NCBI GenBank assembly: GCA_024280295.1
Contig: JAJRQK010000005.1
Location: 1-64,000 of the forward strand
Direction of reading: 5' to 3'
Source of the DNA: Bacteroidota bacterium
GTDB taxonomy: Bacteria; Bacteroidota; Bacteroidia; Flavobacteriales_D; Crocinitomicaceae
Length of the DNA: 64,000 bases
Position numbers and translations under genes: made by a program. Position 1 is the stretch's first letter. Every line of letters begins with the position of its first letter. Shown here one piece after another: positions 19,190-27,445 of this stretch. A model generated the notes under the pieces. The model was not told where the DNA came from, did not search any database, and saw nothing but the letters and a program-made list of their open reading frames with translations.

Positions 19190-19720
19190 ATGGACTATTT
19201 TGAACAAGAAAGTGAAAGGTTGAAATTTCGAAAATTAACAACAAAGGATATTTCAAGTTGGACAGAATTCTTTGATGATAATGACAGACTTCACTTTTTA
19301 GGAATGGACTTATCAAAGAATAAACAAGAACTTGCAACTGAATGGATAAACGCACAACTTACTCGCTATGAAAAACAAGGGTTTGGTCATTTAGCAGTTG
19401 AAATTAAAGAAACTAATGAATTCATAGGAATGGGTGGAATTCTACCCCGAATATTAAAAGACAAAAATGAATATGAAATTGCATATTCTTTAAAGCCAAA
19501 ATATTGGGGAAAAGGATTTGGAACTGAAATTGCAAGGCAAATAAAGGAATTTGGGTTGAAAAATATAGAAACAGACAGGTTCATCTCAATAATTGACACT
19601 CGAAATATCCAATCTGCTAACGTTGCTAAAAAGAATGGAATGAAAGTGTTATTTGAAACGGAATATTTAGAAATGGATGTAGATGTTTATGGTTATTCTC
19701 TGAATAAAACGGAACAATAA
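19190..19720 (+). CDS. GNAT-family N-acetyltransferase, RimJ/RimL type, in a cassette-like insertion
   Basis: 176 residues with the acetyl-CoA fold: N-terminal 'SERLKFRKLTTKDISSWTEFF', beta4/P-loop region 'YEIAYSLKPKYWGKGFGTEIARQIKEF', and 'NIQSANVAKKNGMKVL'. It transfers acetyl from acetyl-CoA to an amine; the substrate cannot be told from sequence. The reading frame is noticeably richer in A (many AAA and GAA codons) than the neighbouring regulator gene. It is flanked by inverted core sequences and followed by an attC-like hairpin, which suggests it arrived as a gene cassette. Confidence 0.88.
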   Translation: MDYFEQESERLKFRKLTTKDISSWTEFFDDNDRLHFLGMDLSKNKQELATEWINAQLTRYEKQGFGHLAVEIKETNEFIGMGGILPRILKDKNEYEIAYSLKPKYWGKGFGTEIARQIKEFGLKNIETDRFISIIDTRNIQSANVAKKNGMKVLFETEYLEMDVDVYGYSLNKTEQ

Positions 19721-19742
19721 AAAAGCAGGAATTAAAAAATAC

Positions 19743-19934
19743 TGTTGCCAACAATGGCTATAGTTAATACGGGTTTTGATGCTTAACCAAAAGTGGAGTG
19801 CCTTGAATTTAGTCCGCAAAATTTACAATTTTGCGTGATTATTAATTAAAGAAAAAATTGTAAATTTGGCTAAGTGCAAGACCGAAAGTTGAGTCCTTCG
19901 AAATCCCGTACTAACCATAGCCTTAGCGTTGGCA
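19743..19934 (+). repeat. attC-like long imperfect inverted repeat
   Basis: Left arm TGCCAAC-aat-GGCTATAGTTAATACGGG (from 19747) pairs with right arm CCCGTACTAACCATAGCC-ttagc-GTTGGCA (to 19934), and internal segments such as AAATTTACAATTTT pair with TTGTAAATTTGG. Outer cores, inner boxes and unequal spacers (3 against 5 nt) match the architecture of integron attC sites, but the core is GTTGGCA, not a strict GTTRRRY. No integrase gene lies in the window. Alternative: a non-autonomous MITE-like or REP-like element. Confidence 0.6.
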
Positions 19935-19955
19935 TTTATTAGAAAAAACGATAAA

Positions 19956-20180
19956 ATGAAGTCAATATCAATACCACTATTAATTCTTGCTACATCATTT
20001 TATTCTTACTCTCAAAGCCTTGAAATTAAGATAGCCTATATTATAAAAAAACACTATTAAAGAATCTTCAATTGTTGGAATTTCAATTGGGATAGTTCAC
20101 AAAGAACATAGTTTTACTAAAAACTAAGGAACTACAGATAGAGGATATATAGTATCAGTTTACACACTTAGCGGGATAGT
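19956..20180 (+). pseudogene. Decayed serine hydrolase (beta-lactamase-like) remnant
   Basis: It starts with an ATG and a signal-peptide-like stretch (MKSISIPLLILATSFYSYSQ), stops after 34 codons, and continues in another frame as 'IKESSIVGISIGIVHKEHSFTKN' stop 'GTTDRGY'. That pattern matches the N-terminal part of class C beta-lactamase-like serine hydrolases (GISIGIV...NYGTT), where TAA replaces the expected Tyr codon. The catalytic SxxK part and everything after it are missing. It lies directly after the attC-like hairpin, so it may be the remains of a second cassette. Confidence 0.5.
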
Positions 20181-20238
20181 GTCTAATTGACCAAAACATG
20201 GAACGACTTCTTAGTCTTGAACGAACTAAATCTTAGTG

Positions 20239-21198
20239 CTATTTAATTTTCACTTCAATTGTAACTGGGAAATGATCTGAATATCCTCCCAGATACTTTG
20301 CCCCACCATACGTTCTGTTTGGAACGATATTTCCACGGTATTCACCAAGTAGGAAGTCTGGGCTATGAATTTTCCCTGACTTTTTCTGAATCTTAATTCC
20401 TTTTTTCTTTAGAAATGATTTGCTCACCATAATATGATCCAACACTCCCCATTCTTGGCGGTAGTTATGTGAGCCACCAAATTTACCAGATTTCTCACTA
20501 ATCATTGGAACTAGAAGATCCGAAATCATTGATGGTGCAAGATTCGTTGGGTAGTCGTTTAAGTCACCCATGAATACAATTTTCACATCTTTATTGGCGG
20601 TTTGTTGTGCATTAATAAATTCTTTAGCAGCAATTGCGGCGACCATTCGTTTGGGTTCGCTTTCTGCCTGTCCTCCTCGTCGACTTGGCCAATGATTAAC
20701 CATTACAAGAATTATGTCGTCACCTCGAATAAATTTAGCCCAAATAATATCTCTCGAAGGTGTACTAGGTGCGGGCATTTCAAAACGAATCCTGCCTTTA
20801 TCAATCAACAAAAGAACTGTACTGTCGTATATCAGAGCATTGTCAATTCCTCTTGCATCAGCCGATTCAAAATGGACAATATTATGTGTGGTTTTTAGAT
20901 TGCCACGTGAAACAATGTCTTTTACGACTGCTTTATTTTCAATTTCACATAAGCCAATTATCAGAGGGCTACACAAACTATCCATGACTTCATTTATATG
21001 CGCGATTTTCTCGAAATAACGTTCAGAATTCCATTCCTTTTTCCCAGATGGCAGATATTCAGAATCTTCCTTGTTTGGTGTATCAAGCGTATCAAATAAA
21101 TTTTCAACATTGTAAAACGCAACTGTGCGATAGGTTTGAGCATTGAGGCCAATTGAAATAAGTAGAAAACTCAGTAATAGAATATATGCTTTATGCAT
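20239..21198 (-). CDS. Secreted endonuclease/exonuclease/phosphatase-family protein
   Basis: 319 residues with signal peptide MHKAYILLLSFLLISIGLNAQ. EEP-fold motifs: 'VAFYNVENLFDT' (metal-binding Asn), 'IIGLCEIENKAV' (catalytic Glu), 'ILVMVNHWPSRRGG', 'IVFMGDLNDYP' (Asp/Asn) and C-terminal 'GGYSDHFPVTIEV' (Asp-His). The family hydrolyses phosphodiester bonds in nucleic acids or lipids; the Bacteroidota paralogue is generally an exported nuclease-like protein. It is the last gene of the parA operon, 21 nt after the wbqC-like gene. Confidence 0.9.
   Translation of the reverse strand: MHKAYILLLSFLLISIGLNAQTYRTVAFYNVENLFDTLDTPNKEDSEYLPSGKKEWNSERYFEKIAHINEVMDSLCSPLIIGLCEIENKAVVKDIVSRGNLKTTHNIVHFESADARGIDNALIYDSTVLLLIDKGRIRFEMPAPSTPSRDIIWAKFIRGDDIILVMVNHWPSRRGGQAESEPKRMVAAIAAKEFINAQQTANKDVKIVFMGDLNDYPTNLAPSMISDLLVPMISEKSGKFGGSHNYRQEWGVLDHIMVSKSFLKKKGIKIQKKSGKIHSPDFLLGEYRGNIVPNRTYGGAKYLGGYSDHFPVTIEVKIK
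20899..20914 (+). promoter_or_regulatory. Possible ParB-binding parS-like site
   Basis: ATTGCCACGTGAAACA matches 12 of 16 positions of the parS consensus TGTTTCACGTGAAACA, including the full right half CACGTGAAACA (13/16 if position 5 is treated as free). It lies inside the EEP gene about 5 kb from parAB. This is a weak call from one imperfect copy. Confidence 0.25.
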
Positions 21199-21219
21199 TT
21201 AGTAGATTTTTTGTTAAAG

Positions 21220-21831
21220 TTAAGATTTCCTCTTGATTAATAAATTTCGAGCCATCGGTCCATCACATAATACAGCATCTAGGATTGAGAGTGAACTTTT
21301 GTACAATGATGAATTGTGGAAAACTTGGATGTATGGTGCTTGCCAAGTTGTATTTGACGTATTTTTTCTAGCGAGTAGATCACGTGGGTCATTCTCAATG
21401 ACTGTTGCAAATTCTTCAGTCGTTGAAAGCGTTGTGTCAAGATCGAGCCACTTAATAATTCGTTCAGTGATTCGTGTATTGTAAGTCAATAGACTAATCT
21501 CTTCATCCAAAATTAGTGCTTTGATTTCCATTCCATAATAGTCGAAATAGGGCGCAGAACTGTATGCATTTTGAATTGATCGCCAGTGACGCGCACGCCA
21601 GTTTTCCGTTGCGGGAATTCTGATTTCATCCGTGGGAGTCTTTGAACCATTTGGACGTTCTGTTGGAATAGAAAGCGAGAGTATTCCATTTGCACCCACA
21701 ATATCGCAACGATTTCGATACGTTTGCTTTGGGTAATGTTCTTTTGCTTCAATAATGACTTCAGAATACTTAGCTAGTGCTTTATAGTATTCAATGCTTC
21801 CAAAGTAGGTTGTTGGAAATACAGGAATCAT
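21220..21831 (-). CDS. WbqC-like family protein
   Basis: 203 residues, typical for the family. Marks: 'FPTTYFGSIEYYKALAKYSEVIIEAKEHYPKQTYRNRC', 'WRARHWRSIQNAYSSAPYFDYY' and C-terminal 'QVFHNSSLYKSSLSILDAVLCDGP'. WbqC proteins are linked to surface polysaccharide or envelope assembly, and no reaction is proven. Its ATG overlaps the lepB stop (ATGA), a standing arrangement in Bacteroidota that points to coupled expression with the signal peptidase. Confidence 0.9.
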   Translation of the reverse strand: MIPVFPTTYFGSIEYYKALAKYSEVIIEAKEHYPKQTYRNRCDIVGANGILSLSIPTERPNGSKTPTDEIRIPATENWRARHWRSIQNAYSSAPYFDYYGMEIKALILDEEISLLTYNTRITERIIKWLDLDTTLSTTEEFATVIENDPRDLLARKNTSNTTWQAPYIQVFHNSSLYKSSLSILDAVLCDGPMARNLLIKRKS

Positions 21832-23810
21832 TTTATCAGCGTAAACATACGTTCCCAGCGAACTCCTCCGTAGGGGTTTTTAGAGTACCACACCATTGAC
21901 GCTTTTCCTACGATATGATCTTCGGGTACGAAGCCCCAATACCTAGAATCGATCGAATTATATCGGTTATCTCCCATCATCCAGTAGTAATTCATTTCAA
22001 AAGTATAACTCGTTACTTTTTCACCATCAATATATATTGCGCCTTTTTTCTCAGCAAGAGTATGCCCCTCATAGGCAGTAATCACTCGCCGATACATTGC
22101 TAAATTGTAAGGTGTTAGTTTAACATTCCAACCTTTCTTTGGTATTCTGAAACGAGTAAAGTCTGTATTCGTATTATTTATTTCTGGATTTTTTGGATAG
22201 AGTTTGATGTTATCTAACCTATCCATGTTGGTAGTAATAGTCCCTTTAGTGTCGCTATACTGAGGAGTGATTTCCAGTCGGAATATTGCTCTGTCATGTT
22301 TCTTCTCTAATTTTTTTCTCTGTGTCTCTGTTAGGTGCATGTAATAACATGAGATCAAAGAATCTCTTGATTTTGTTCCATCTGGATTAAGTGGTGCTGG
22401 CAAACCTATACTTTGTGAAGATACATCGTCTAATTTTTGATAATCACCTCTCTTCTGAATCGATTCTAATCCAATTTTTTCCATATACGTAGGATCAATC
22501 TGGATGTTGTAGACCATATATTTGAGATTCTGATTCGGAAATATCGGCGAGGGTTTATTATTCACATATAAAACCGACTCCTTAATCTCAAGCCAATCAC
22601 CAGAAATCCCAACGCAACGCTTGATATAATTCTCACGTTTGTCAACAGGTCTAGGTATAAGGCCATAATGCTCGATAACTTCATATTGGGGAACGCCAAA
22701 ACCATCGTATCCTACTAATCTGTGAGTTTCCCCACTTGCTATTACTTCACGTGCTTTATTTTTCCACTTCTCAATATCTCTGAAAAAATCTTTATAGACA
22801 TTATCAAGCGCAAATTCTTTAATTTGTGAATCTGATATTCGATTCTCAAGTGGACGTTTTATATTCTCGTCTAAGTAATACTTTGAATATTTGCTAAATG
22901 CATTTTTAGATTCAGAACTATTGTCAAATAAATATTTCGCTTCATCCCATAAAATACCATGATAATCATGTCCCATTAAGCCATGTGGCATTCTAGGATC
23001 GTAAACAGCCGTATCTCCCGAAGGATAATTAAATACAACAACATCATAGCGTTCAACTTTCGAGAAACCAGGTAGGCGAATATATTTAGAAGTTTCAAGT
23101 TGCGTATAAGATTTCGTTGTAACCCACGGAAGCGTATTATGAACTAACGGGTAGGAGAGTGGTGTAACAGGAACTTTAGGCCCATAAGCTAATTTATTCA
23201 CGAATAAAAAATCTCCTACGAGCAGCGTCTTTTCCATTGATCCTGTTGGAATTTGAAATGGTTCGAATACGTAGGTTCGAATAATGCTAGCAGCTACAAG
23301 TGCAAAAAGAATAGCATCACCCCATTCCTTAACCTTTGTTCGTTTCCCCGGTTCGGCACGAGTTACAGCTGCAATTCCAAGCGCAATTGCATGTCCAATT
23401 ACAGGTAGCGTCATAAACAGCACCAGGTGATCTCCCCATTCGCGTTGACCTAATTCCTTGCTATTTGCCCAGTTAGTTTCTGGAAGTACTTTATCTCCAG
23501 ATTGTGCAATTTTTGCAAGAATAATATATGGGAAGAATACTCCTTGAAGTGTATCAACTAGTGAGAAATAACCAAATCGTCTGATGTAAGAAACATTAGC
23601 GACAGACCACATCACAAGGTGAATTCCAGGAATTAGCATAAGAAGTGACCACCATGGCTTTTTACTTCCGATTTTGAAAACAACGAAGTAATTGTATAAT
23701 GGTATTAATGCTTCCCAAGAGTTACGATCCGCTTGTTTAAAGCTTTTCCACCACATTGAAATGTATGGATGAACGAAAAGGAGAAATAGGTAATAATATT
23801 TAATATTCAT
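21828..23810 (-). CDS. lepB: Signal peptidase I, large Bacteroidota form
   Basis: Cleaves Sec signal peptides at the membrane, which the many exported proteins in this window need. At 660 residues it is about twice E. coli LepB. An N-terminal multi-pass region (residues ~1-110; Trp-rich 'PWWSLLMLIPGIHLVMW') precedes the S26 catalytic domain, with Ser in 'PTGSMEKTLLVGDFLFVNK', Lys in 'KRCVGISGDWLEI' and box E 'MMGDNRYNSIDSRYWGFVP'. A ~190-residue insert between box B and the Lys box, and a second one before box E, account for the length and are usual in this phylum. Confidence 0.95.
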   Translation of the reverse strand: MNIKYYYLFLLFVHPYISMWWKSFKQADRNSWEALIPLYNYFVVFKIGSKKPWWSLLMLIPGIHLVMWSVANVSYIRRFGYFSLVDTLQGVFFPYIILAKIAQSGDKVLPETNWANSKELGQREWGDHLVLFMTLPVIGHAIALGIAAVTRAEPGKRTKVKEWGDAILFALVAASIIRTYVFEPFQIPTGSMEKTLLVGDFLFVNKLAYGPKVPVTPLSYPLVHNTLPWVTTKSYTQLETSKYIRLPGFSKVERYDVVVFNYPSGDTAVYDPRMPHGLMGHDYHGILWDEAKYLFDNSSESKNAFSKYSKYYLDENIKRPLENRISDSQIKEFALDNVYKDFFRDIEKWKNKAREVIASGETHRLVGYDGFGVPQYEVIEHYGLIPRPVDKRENYIKRCVGISGDWLEIKESVLYVNNKPSPIFPNQNLKYMVYNIQIDPTYMEKIGLESIQKRGDYQKLDDVSSQSIGLPAPLNPDGTKSRDSLISCYYMHLTETQRKKLEKKHDRAIFRLEITPQYSDTKGTITTNMDRLDNIKLYPKNPEINNTNTDFTRFRIPKKGWNVKLTPYNLAMYRRVITAYEGHTLAEKKGAIYIDGEKVTSYTFEMNYYWMMGDNRYNSIDSRYWGFVPEDHIVGKASMVWYSKNPYGGVRWERMFTLIK

Positions 23811-23813
23811 TTT

Positions 23814-24536
23814 TTAAAATTTGATAATGTCTTGCATTGTATAAATGCCTTTTTTGTGTTGCAACCATTCAGCAGCGATAATGGCTCCTAAGCCAAATCC
23901 CTCACGACTATGCGCCGTATGTGTCATTTCAATAGTATCTACTTCTGAATTGTATGATACCTTATGTGTTCCGGGAACGTTCGGAGTACGCTGCGATCTT
24001 ACTGCAATTTGACCAGATGCTATAGCTGTTGTATCATTTTCTGCATGAATCCACGAAGATAAATTCTCATTTTGTTCCAATATATTGTTCGCAAGTGATA
24101 TAGCGGTTCCACTTGGTGCGTCAAGTTTTGCGGTATGATGTACTTCCTTAATACCTGCCGTGTAATCTGGATGAGTAGCCATTAATTTTGCCAACCTCCT
24201 ATTCAAATCGAAGAAAATATTAACTCCAATACTAAAATTTGAAGCATAGAGTAATGAACCTCCATTTTGAATTACATAATCTTTGATTAACGGAAGGTGC
24301 TCACCCCAAGCGGTAGTTCCAACTACGATTGGAGTTGAATGATCAACGCAATATCTAATGTGATTTACAGCGAGTTCGGGTGTTGTAAATTCTATTGCTA
24401 CGTCTACATTTGAAAAATCAATTTGATTAATGGGCAATGTACTTGATGAGCGTGCTGTAATAGTATGACCGCGAGAAATTGCTATTTTCTCAATGATCTT
24501 GCCCATTTTCCCATAACCGATAAGTGCTATTTTCAT
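23814..24536 (-). CDS. dapB: 4-hydroxy-tetrahydrodipicolinate reductase
   Basis: NAD(P)H-dependent step of the lysine/meso-diaminopimelate pathway, also needed for peptidoglycan. The track ORF starts 12 codons upstream; ATG 24536 begins with the Rossmann motif MKIALIGYGKMGKII and gives the usual 240 residues. The catalytic signature 'EVHHTAKLDAPSGTA' (His/Lys) and the C-terminal 'SREGFGLGAIIAAEWL' are intact. It is 3 nt from lepB in the parA operon; dapF, a later enzyme of the same pathway, is at 39 kb. Confidence 0.96.
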   Translation of the reverse strand: MKIALIGYGKMGKIIEKIAISRGHTITARSSSTLPINQIDFSNVDVAIEFTTPELAVNHIRYCVDHSTPIVVGTTAWGEHLPLIKDYVIQNGGSLLYASNFSIGVNIFFDLNRRLAKLMATHPDYTAGIKEVHHTAKLDAPSGTAISLANNILEQNENLSSWIHAENDTTAIASGQIAVRSQRTPNVPGTHKVSYNSEVDTIEMTHTAHSREGFGLGAIIAAEWLQHKKGIYTMQDIIKF

Positions 24537-24588
24537 GTAGAATTGAATTGCAACAAAAATAGGAGTTTCCAAAGCTTAGGCAAGGGAA

Positions 24589-25143
24589 TTAACGAAAATT
24601 AAGGCGGATTCCAACACCAGGTGTAAAGCCGGTAAGTAATGTTGGTTGAATGGTCATAGATAAGTCTTCTGAAATATCAAATGAGACAAAATGTGCTTCT
24701 ACACCAGCATCTGCAACTTGCAAAAAGTAAAATGCGGCAACAGCAAGGATTGATAAGTCGCGCCAATCTAAGTACTGGTTGTATATGGTAAGTATTCCAG
24801 CATTATCATATACTCCTAGTGATGGGTCAGTTGGAGATCCATCAGTTCTGTTACTATATTCCTGTCGAAATCTTTTTTGCTGAGTTTGATTTCTAATTAA
24901 TAAATAGGTTGAAGTACTAAGACTACCGTAAATCAGTGGAAGTTTCCAGAATGCTTTTTTTTGCCCTTTAGGCATTGCTCGATGGTTGTATATTTGACCA
25001 GCACCAGGTAGAACAGCAGAAAGAATTATAGCCTTTTTTACTGAATGTGGTTTAACAGTATCGATTGATAGAACAGATAAGTCTTGTCCGAACAGGAGAA
25101 AAGTAGAAAAAATAAAAAAAAATGCAACTAGGTGTTGTCTCAT
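24589..25143 (-). CDS. DUF5683 membrane protein
   Basis: 184 residues with signal peptide (MRQHLVAFFFIFSTFLLFGQ), the conserved 'KKAIILSAVLPGAGQIYNHRAMPKGQKKAFWKLPLIYG' block, further hydrophobic stretches and a C-terminal beta strand. The family is restricted to Bacteroidota and sits between parB and dapB in many of them; its function is unknown. It overlaps the parB stop by 4 nt. Confidence 0.88.
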   Translation of the reverse strand: MRQHLVAFFFIFSTFLLFGQDLSVLSIDTVKPHSVKKAIILSAVLPGAGQIYNHRAMPKGQKKAFWKLPLIYGSLSTSTYLLIRNQTQQKRFRQEYSNRTDGSPTDPSLGVYDNAGILTIYNQYLDWRDLSILAVAAFYFLQVADAGVEAHFVSFDISEDLSMTIQPTLLTGFTPGVGIRLNFR

Positions 25144-26045
25144 TTTGTGTTTAAGAGTTCCATAATACGATTGAGATCCACATCAGAACTGAAGTTTACA
25201 ACGATCTTTCCGTTTCCGTTTGGCGATTTTTTTATATCAACTATTGTTGAGAGTCGATCACCTAGGTGTTCTTTAAACGTATATTCTCCATCAGAAATTG
25301 CAGTTGCTGCTTTTTTCTGTGCTGTTGAGACTTCTTTTGATACAATAATTTCTCCACGTATGATGGCTTCGATATCTCTAACAGATAGTTTTTCTGCTAC
25401 AACTCGATTGAATAACTCAATTTGAGTTTGCTCATCTCCTGCGGAAACAATAGCTCTAGCATGCCCCATGGTTATGTCGTGCTTTTTTAATCCAGTTTGG
25501 ACGGGAGCAGGAAGCTTTAATAATCGCAAATGGTTCGTGATACTCGATCGACTTTTTGAAATTTTTTGACTTAATTGATCTTGTGTTAAATCGCATTCTT
25601 CAATTAATCGCTCGTAAGAAAGTCCAACTTCGATAGGGTTTAGGTCCTCACGTTGAATATTTTCGACCAATGCCATTTCTAACATTGCCTGGTCATTTGC
25701 AACACGTATGTAGCAAGGAATTTCTTCTAGGCCTGCAAGTTGAGCTGCTCTAAATCTTCGTTCACCTGATATGAGTTGATATTTATCCCTACCGAGCTTC
25801 CGAACGGTTAATGGTTGAATAATTCCGTGGATTTTGATCGATTGGCTTAGTTCAGTAAGCGAATCCTTTTCAAAATTTGAACGTGGATTAAAAGGATTTG
25901 CTTCAATTTTTTTAACTGAAAGCGTTGAGATTGATCCTACAATACCCGTTCCATTATTTTTTGTTGTGATATCTGTTTCTGCATTTTCGAGCAGTGCACT
26001 TAATCCCTTCCCTAAAGCTGATTTTTTCTTCGAACTAGAGCTCAT
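25140..26045 (-). CDS. parB: Chromosome-partitioning protein ParB
   Basis: CTP-dependent DNA clamp that loads at parS and drives origin segregation with ParA. The listed ORF starts with TTG; ATG 26045 gives MSSSSKKKSALGKGLSALL, the usual N-terminus, and 301 residues. Motifs: N-terminal CTPase 'ISGERRFRAAQLAG' and 'ALVENIQREDLNPIEVG', HTH 'LTQDQLSQKISKSRSSITNHLRLL', and a C-terminal dimerisation segment. It overlaps parA by 11 nt. Confidence 0.96.
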   Translation of the reverse strand: MSSSSKKKSALGKGLSALLENAETDITTKNNGTGIVGSISTLSVKKIEANPFNPRSNFEKDSLTELSQSIKIHGIIQPLTVRKLGRDKYQLISGERRFRAAQLAGLEEIPCYIRVANDQAMLEMALVENIQREDLNPIEVGLSYERLIEECDLTQDQLSQKISKSRSSITNHLRLLKLPAPVQTGLKKHDITMGHARAIVSAGDEQTQIELFNRVVAEKLSVRDIEAIIRGEIIVSKEVSTAQKKAATAISDGEYTFKEHLGDRLSTIVDIKKSPNGNGKIVVNFSSDVDLNRIMELLNTK

Positions 26046-26847
26046 TACCAATATTTATTTTTTTATCCTCGTTAGAGATTCTTGTCAAGTCGTTTCGTTG
26101 GAGAACTTCACGTGCAAAATTTAAGTAATTCACGGCTCCTTTGCTAGACGCATCATGCATAACGATTGTCTCTCCATGACTTGGAGCTTCACCAAGCTTC
26201 GTATTCCTGTGAATAACCGTATCAAAAACGATTTCTTGAAAATGCATTTTTACTTCCTCAACAACTTGATTTGCCAAACGAAGTCGTGTATCATACATTG
26301 TTAATAGAATTCCTTCAATTTCAAGGTTCTCATTCAGTCGACCTTGAACAATTTTAATCGTATTCAAAAGCTTGCCTAATCCTTCAAGTGCAAAGTATTC
26401 ACATTGAACAGGGATCAGTACTGAATCTGCTGCTGCAAGAGAATTTACGGTAATTAAGCCGAGTGATGGAGAGCAATCAATAATAATGAAATCGTAATCA
26501 TCCTTGATCTTCTCTAAAGCCATTTTTAGTCGATGTTCTCGATTCGGCAGATTTATCATCTCCAATTCTGCACCAACTAAATCAATATGAGACGGAAGGA
26601 TGTCTAAGTTTGGATTCTCCGTTTTAATGATTAAATCTCTTGGATCGGCATCGTTAATCAAGCAATCATAAATGTTCTTTGAAGCTTTGGGGTCTAGCCC
26701 TACACCCGAAGTCGCGTTTGCTTGAGGATCGGCATCGACAATTAATGTTTTGTATTCCAAAACACCTAAGCAGCCACCTAGATTGATTGTAGTTGTAGTC
26801 TTTCCGACTCCGCCTTTTTGATTCGCAATTGCAATGATTTTACCCAT
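26035..26847 (-). CDS. parA: Chromosome-partitioning ATPase ParA/Soj
   Basis: Deviant Walker A 'KGGVGKTTTTINL', Walker A' 'DADPQANAT', Walker B 'FIIIDCSPSLG'; 270 residues. A typical Soj-like ParA without an N-terminal HTH. It is the first gene of the seven-gene minus-strand operon down to the EEP protein. A TATCTTTA box (26890-26897 on the plus strand as TAAAGATA) sits about 45 nt upstream of the ATG and could be its promoter. Confidence 0.97.
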   Translation of the reverse strand: MGKIIAIANQKGGVGKTTTTINLGGCLGVLEYKTLIVDADPQANATSGVGLDPKASKNIYDCLINDADPRDLIIKTENPNLDILPSHIDLVGAELEMINLPNREHRLKMALEKIKDDYDFIIIDCSPSLGLITVNSLAAADSVLIPVQCEYFALEGLGKLLNTIKIVQGRLNENLEIEGILLTMYDTRLRLANQVVEEVKMHFQEIVFDTVIHRNTKLGEAPSHGETIVMHDASSKGAVNYLNFAREVLQRNDLTRISNEDKKINIGNEL

Positions 26848-26987
26848 TTAGTGATACAATTCTATTCCAATACATCGGTGTATCGGACGATAAAGATACG
26901 GTAAAGTTCGTAATTCTTTAGGTGATTTTTTCAGTACTTATCAACGATAAAAATGAAGAATTGTGAATAAACTAGGGAGTGAAAGAA

Positions 26988-27332
26988 TTAAAGATCTTCG
27001 AAGGACACTTCCGAGTATTGATCCGCCGTATTGTTACTTGTAGAATTACTTTTGTCAGCAGAACTGTCTTGACGAAATTCTCCAGTTGAAACTAATTCCT
27101 CAATCTTAGTAAGTACGTCTGCAAGCCCATCTTGAAACTTCTCGAAATCTTCTTTGTAGAGGAATAATTTATGTTTTTGGTATGATTCTCGACCATCGAT
27201 TGTAGTTTTTTTACTCTCTGTAAGGGTAAGGTACAAATCGTTTCCCTTTGTTGATTTGACATCAAAGAAGTAGGTTCTCTTTCCAGCTCTAACTACCTTT
27301 GAATATACTTCACTATTCTTATCATACTCCAT
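26988..27332 (-). CDS. PUR-alpha-like DNA/RNA-binding protein (DUF3276)
   Basis: The track ORF begins 31 codons too early; ATG 27332 starts MEYDKNSEVYSKVVRAGKRTYFFDV, the usual N-terminus, preceded by AAAGGAAC as a Shine-Dalgarno-like sequence, giving 114 residues. It has a single PUR repeat ('KRTYFFDVKSTKGNDLYLTLTESKK', 'HKLFLYKEDFEKFQDGLADVL') and an acidic/Ser tail. PUR proteins bind single-stranded nucleic acid; the bacterial role is not settled. Separated by ~110 nt from the ABC exporter upstream. Confidence 0.92.
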   Translation of the reverse strand: MEYDKNSEVYSKVVRAGKRTYFFDVKSTKGNDLYLTLTESKKTTIDGRESYQKHKLFLYKEDFEKFQDGLADVLTKIEELVSTGEFRQDSSADKSNSTSNNTADQYSEVSFEDL

Positions 27333-27445
27333 GCCTTGTTCCTTTAAGTTTCTCAACAAATATGGAACTTTTTTTTGTGATCTGAAAGTAATGCGATAAA
27401 GTACTCTATGAGATGATGTGGTCAACTGCTTGTATCTGTATTAAT

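Noticed and set aside
20602-21019. Three overlapping plus-strand ORFs (98, 101 and 72 codons)
   Set aside because: They lie opposite the conserved EEP gene and are rich in Ser/Cys; antisense artefacts.
26104-26119. Second parS-like CACGTG (CTTCACGTGCAAAA) in parA
   Set aside because: Only about 11 of 16 positions match and neither half-site is complete.
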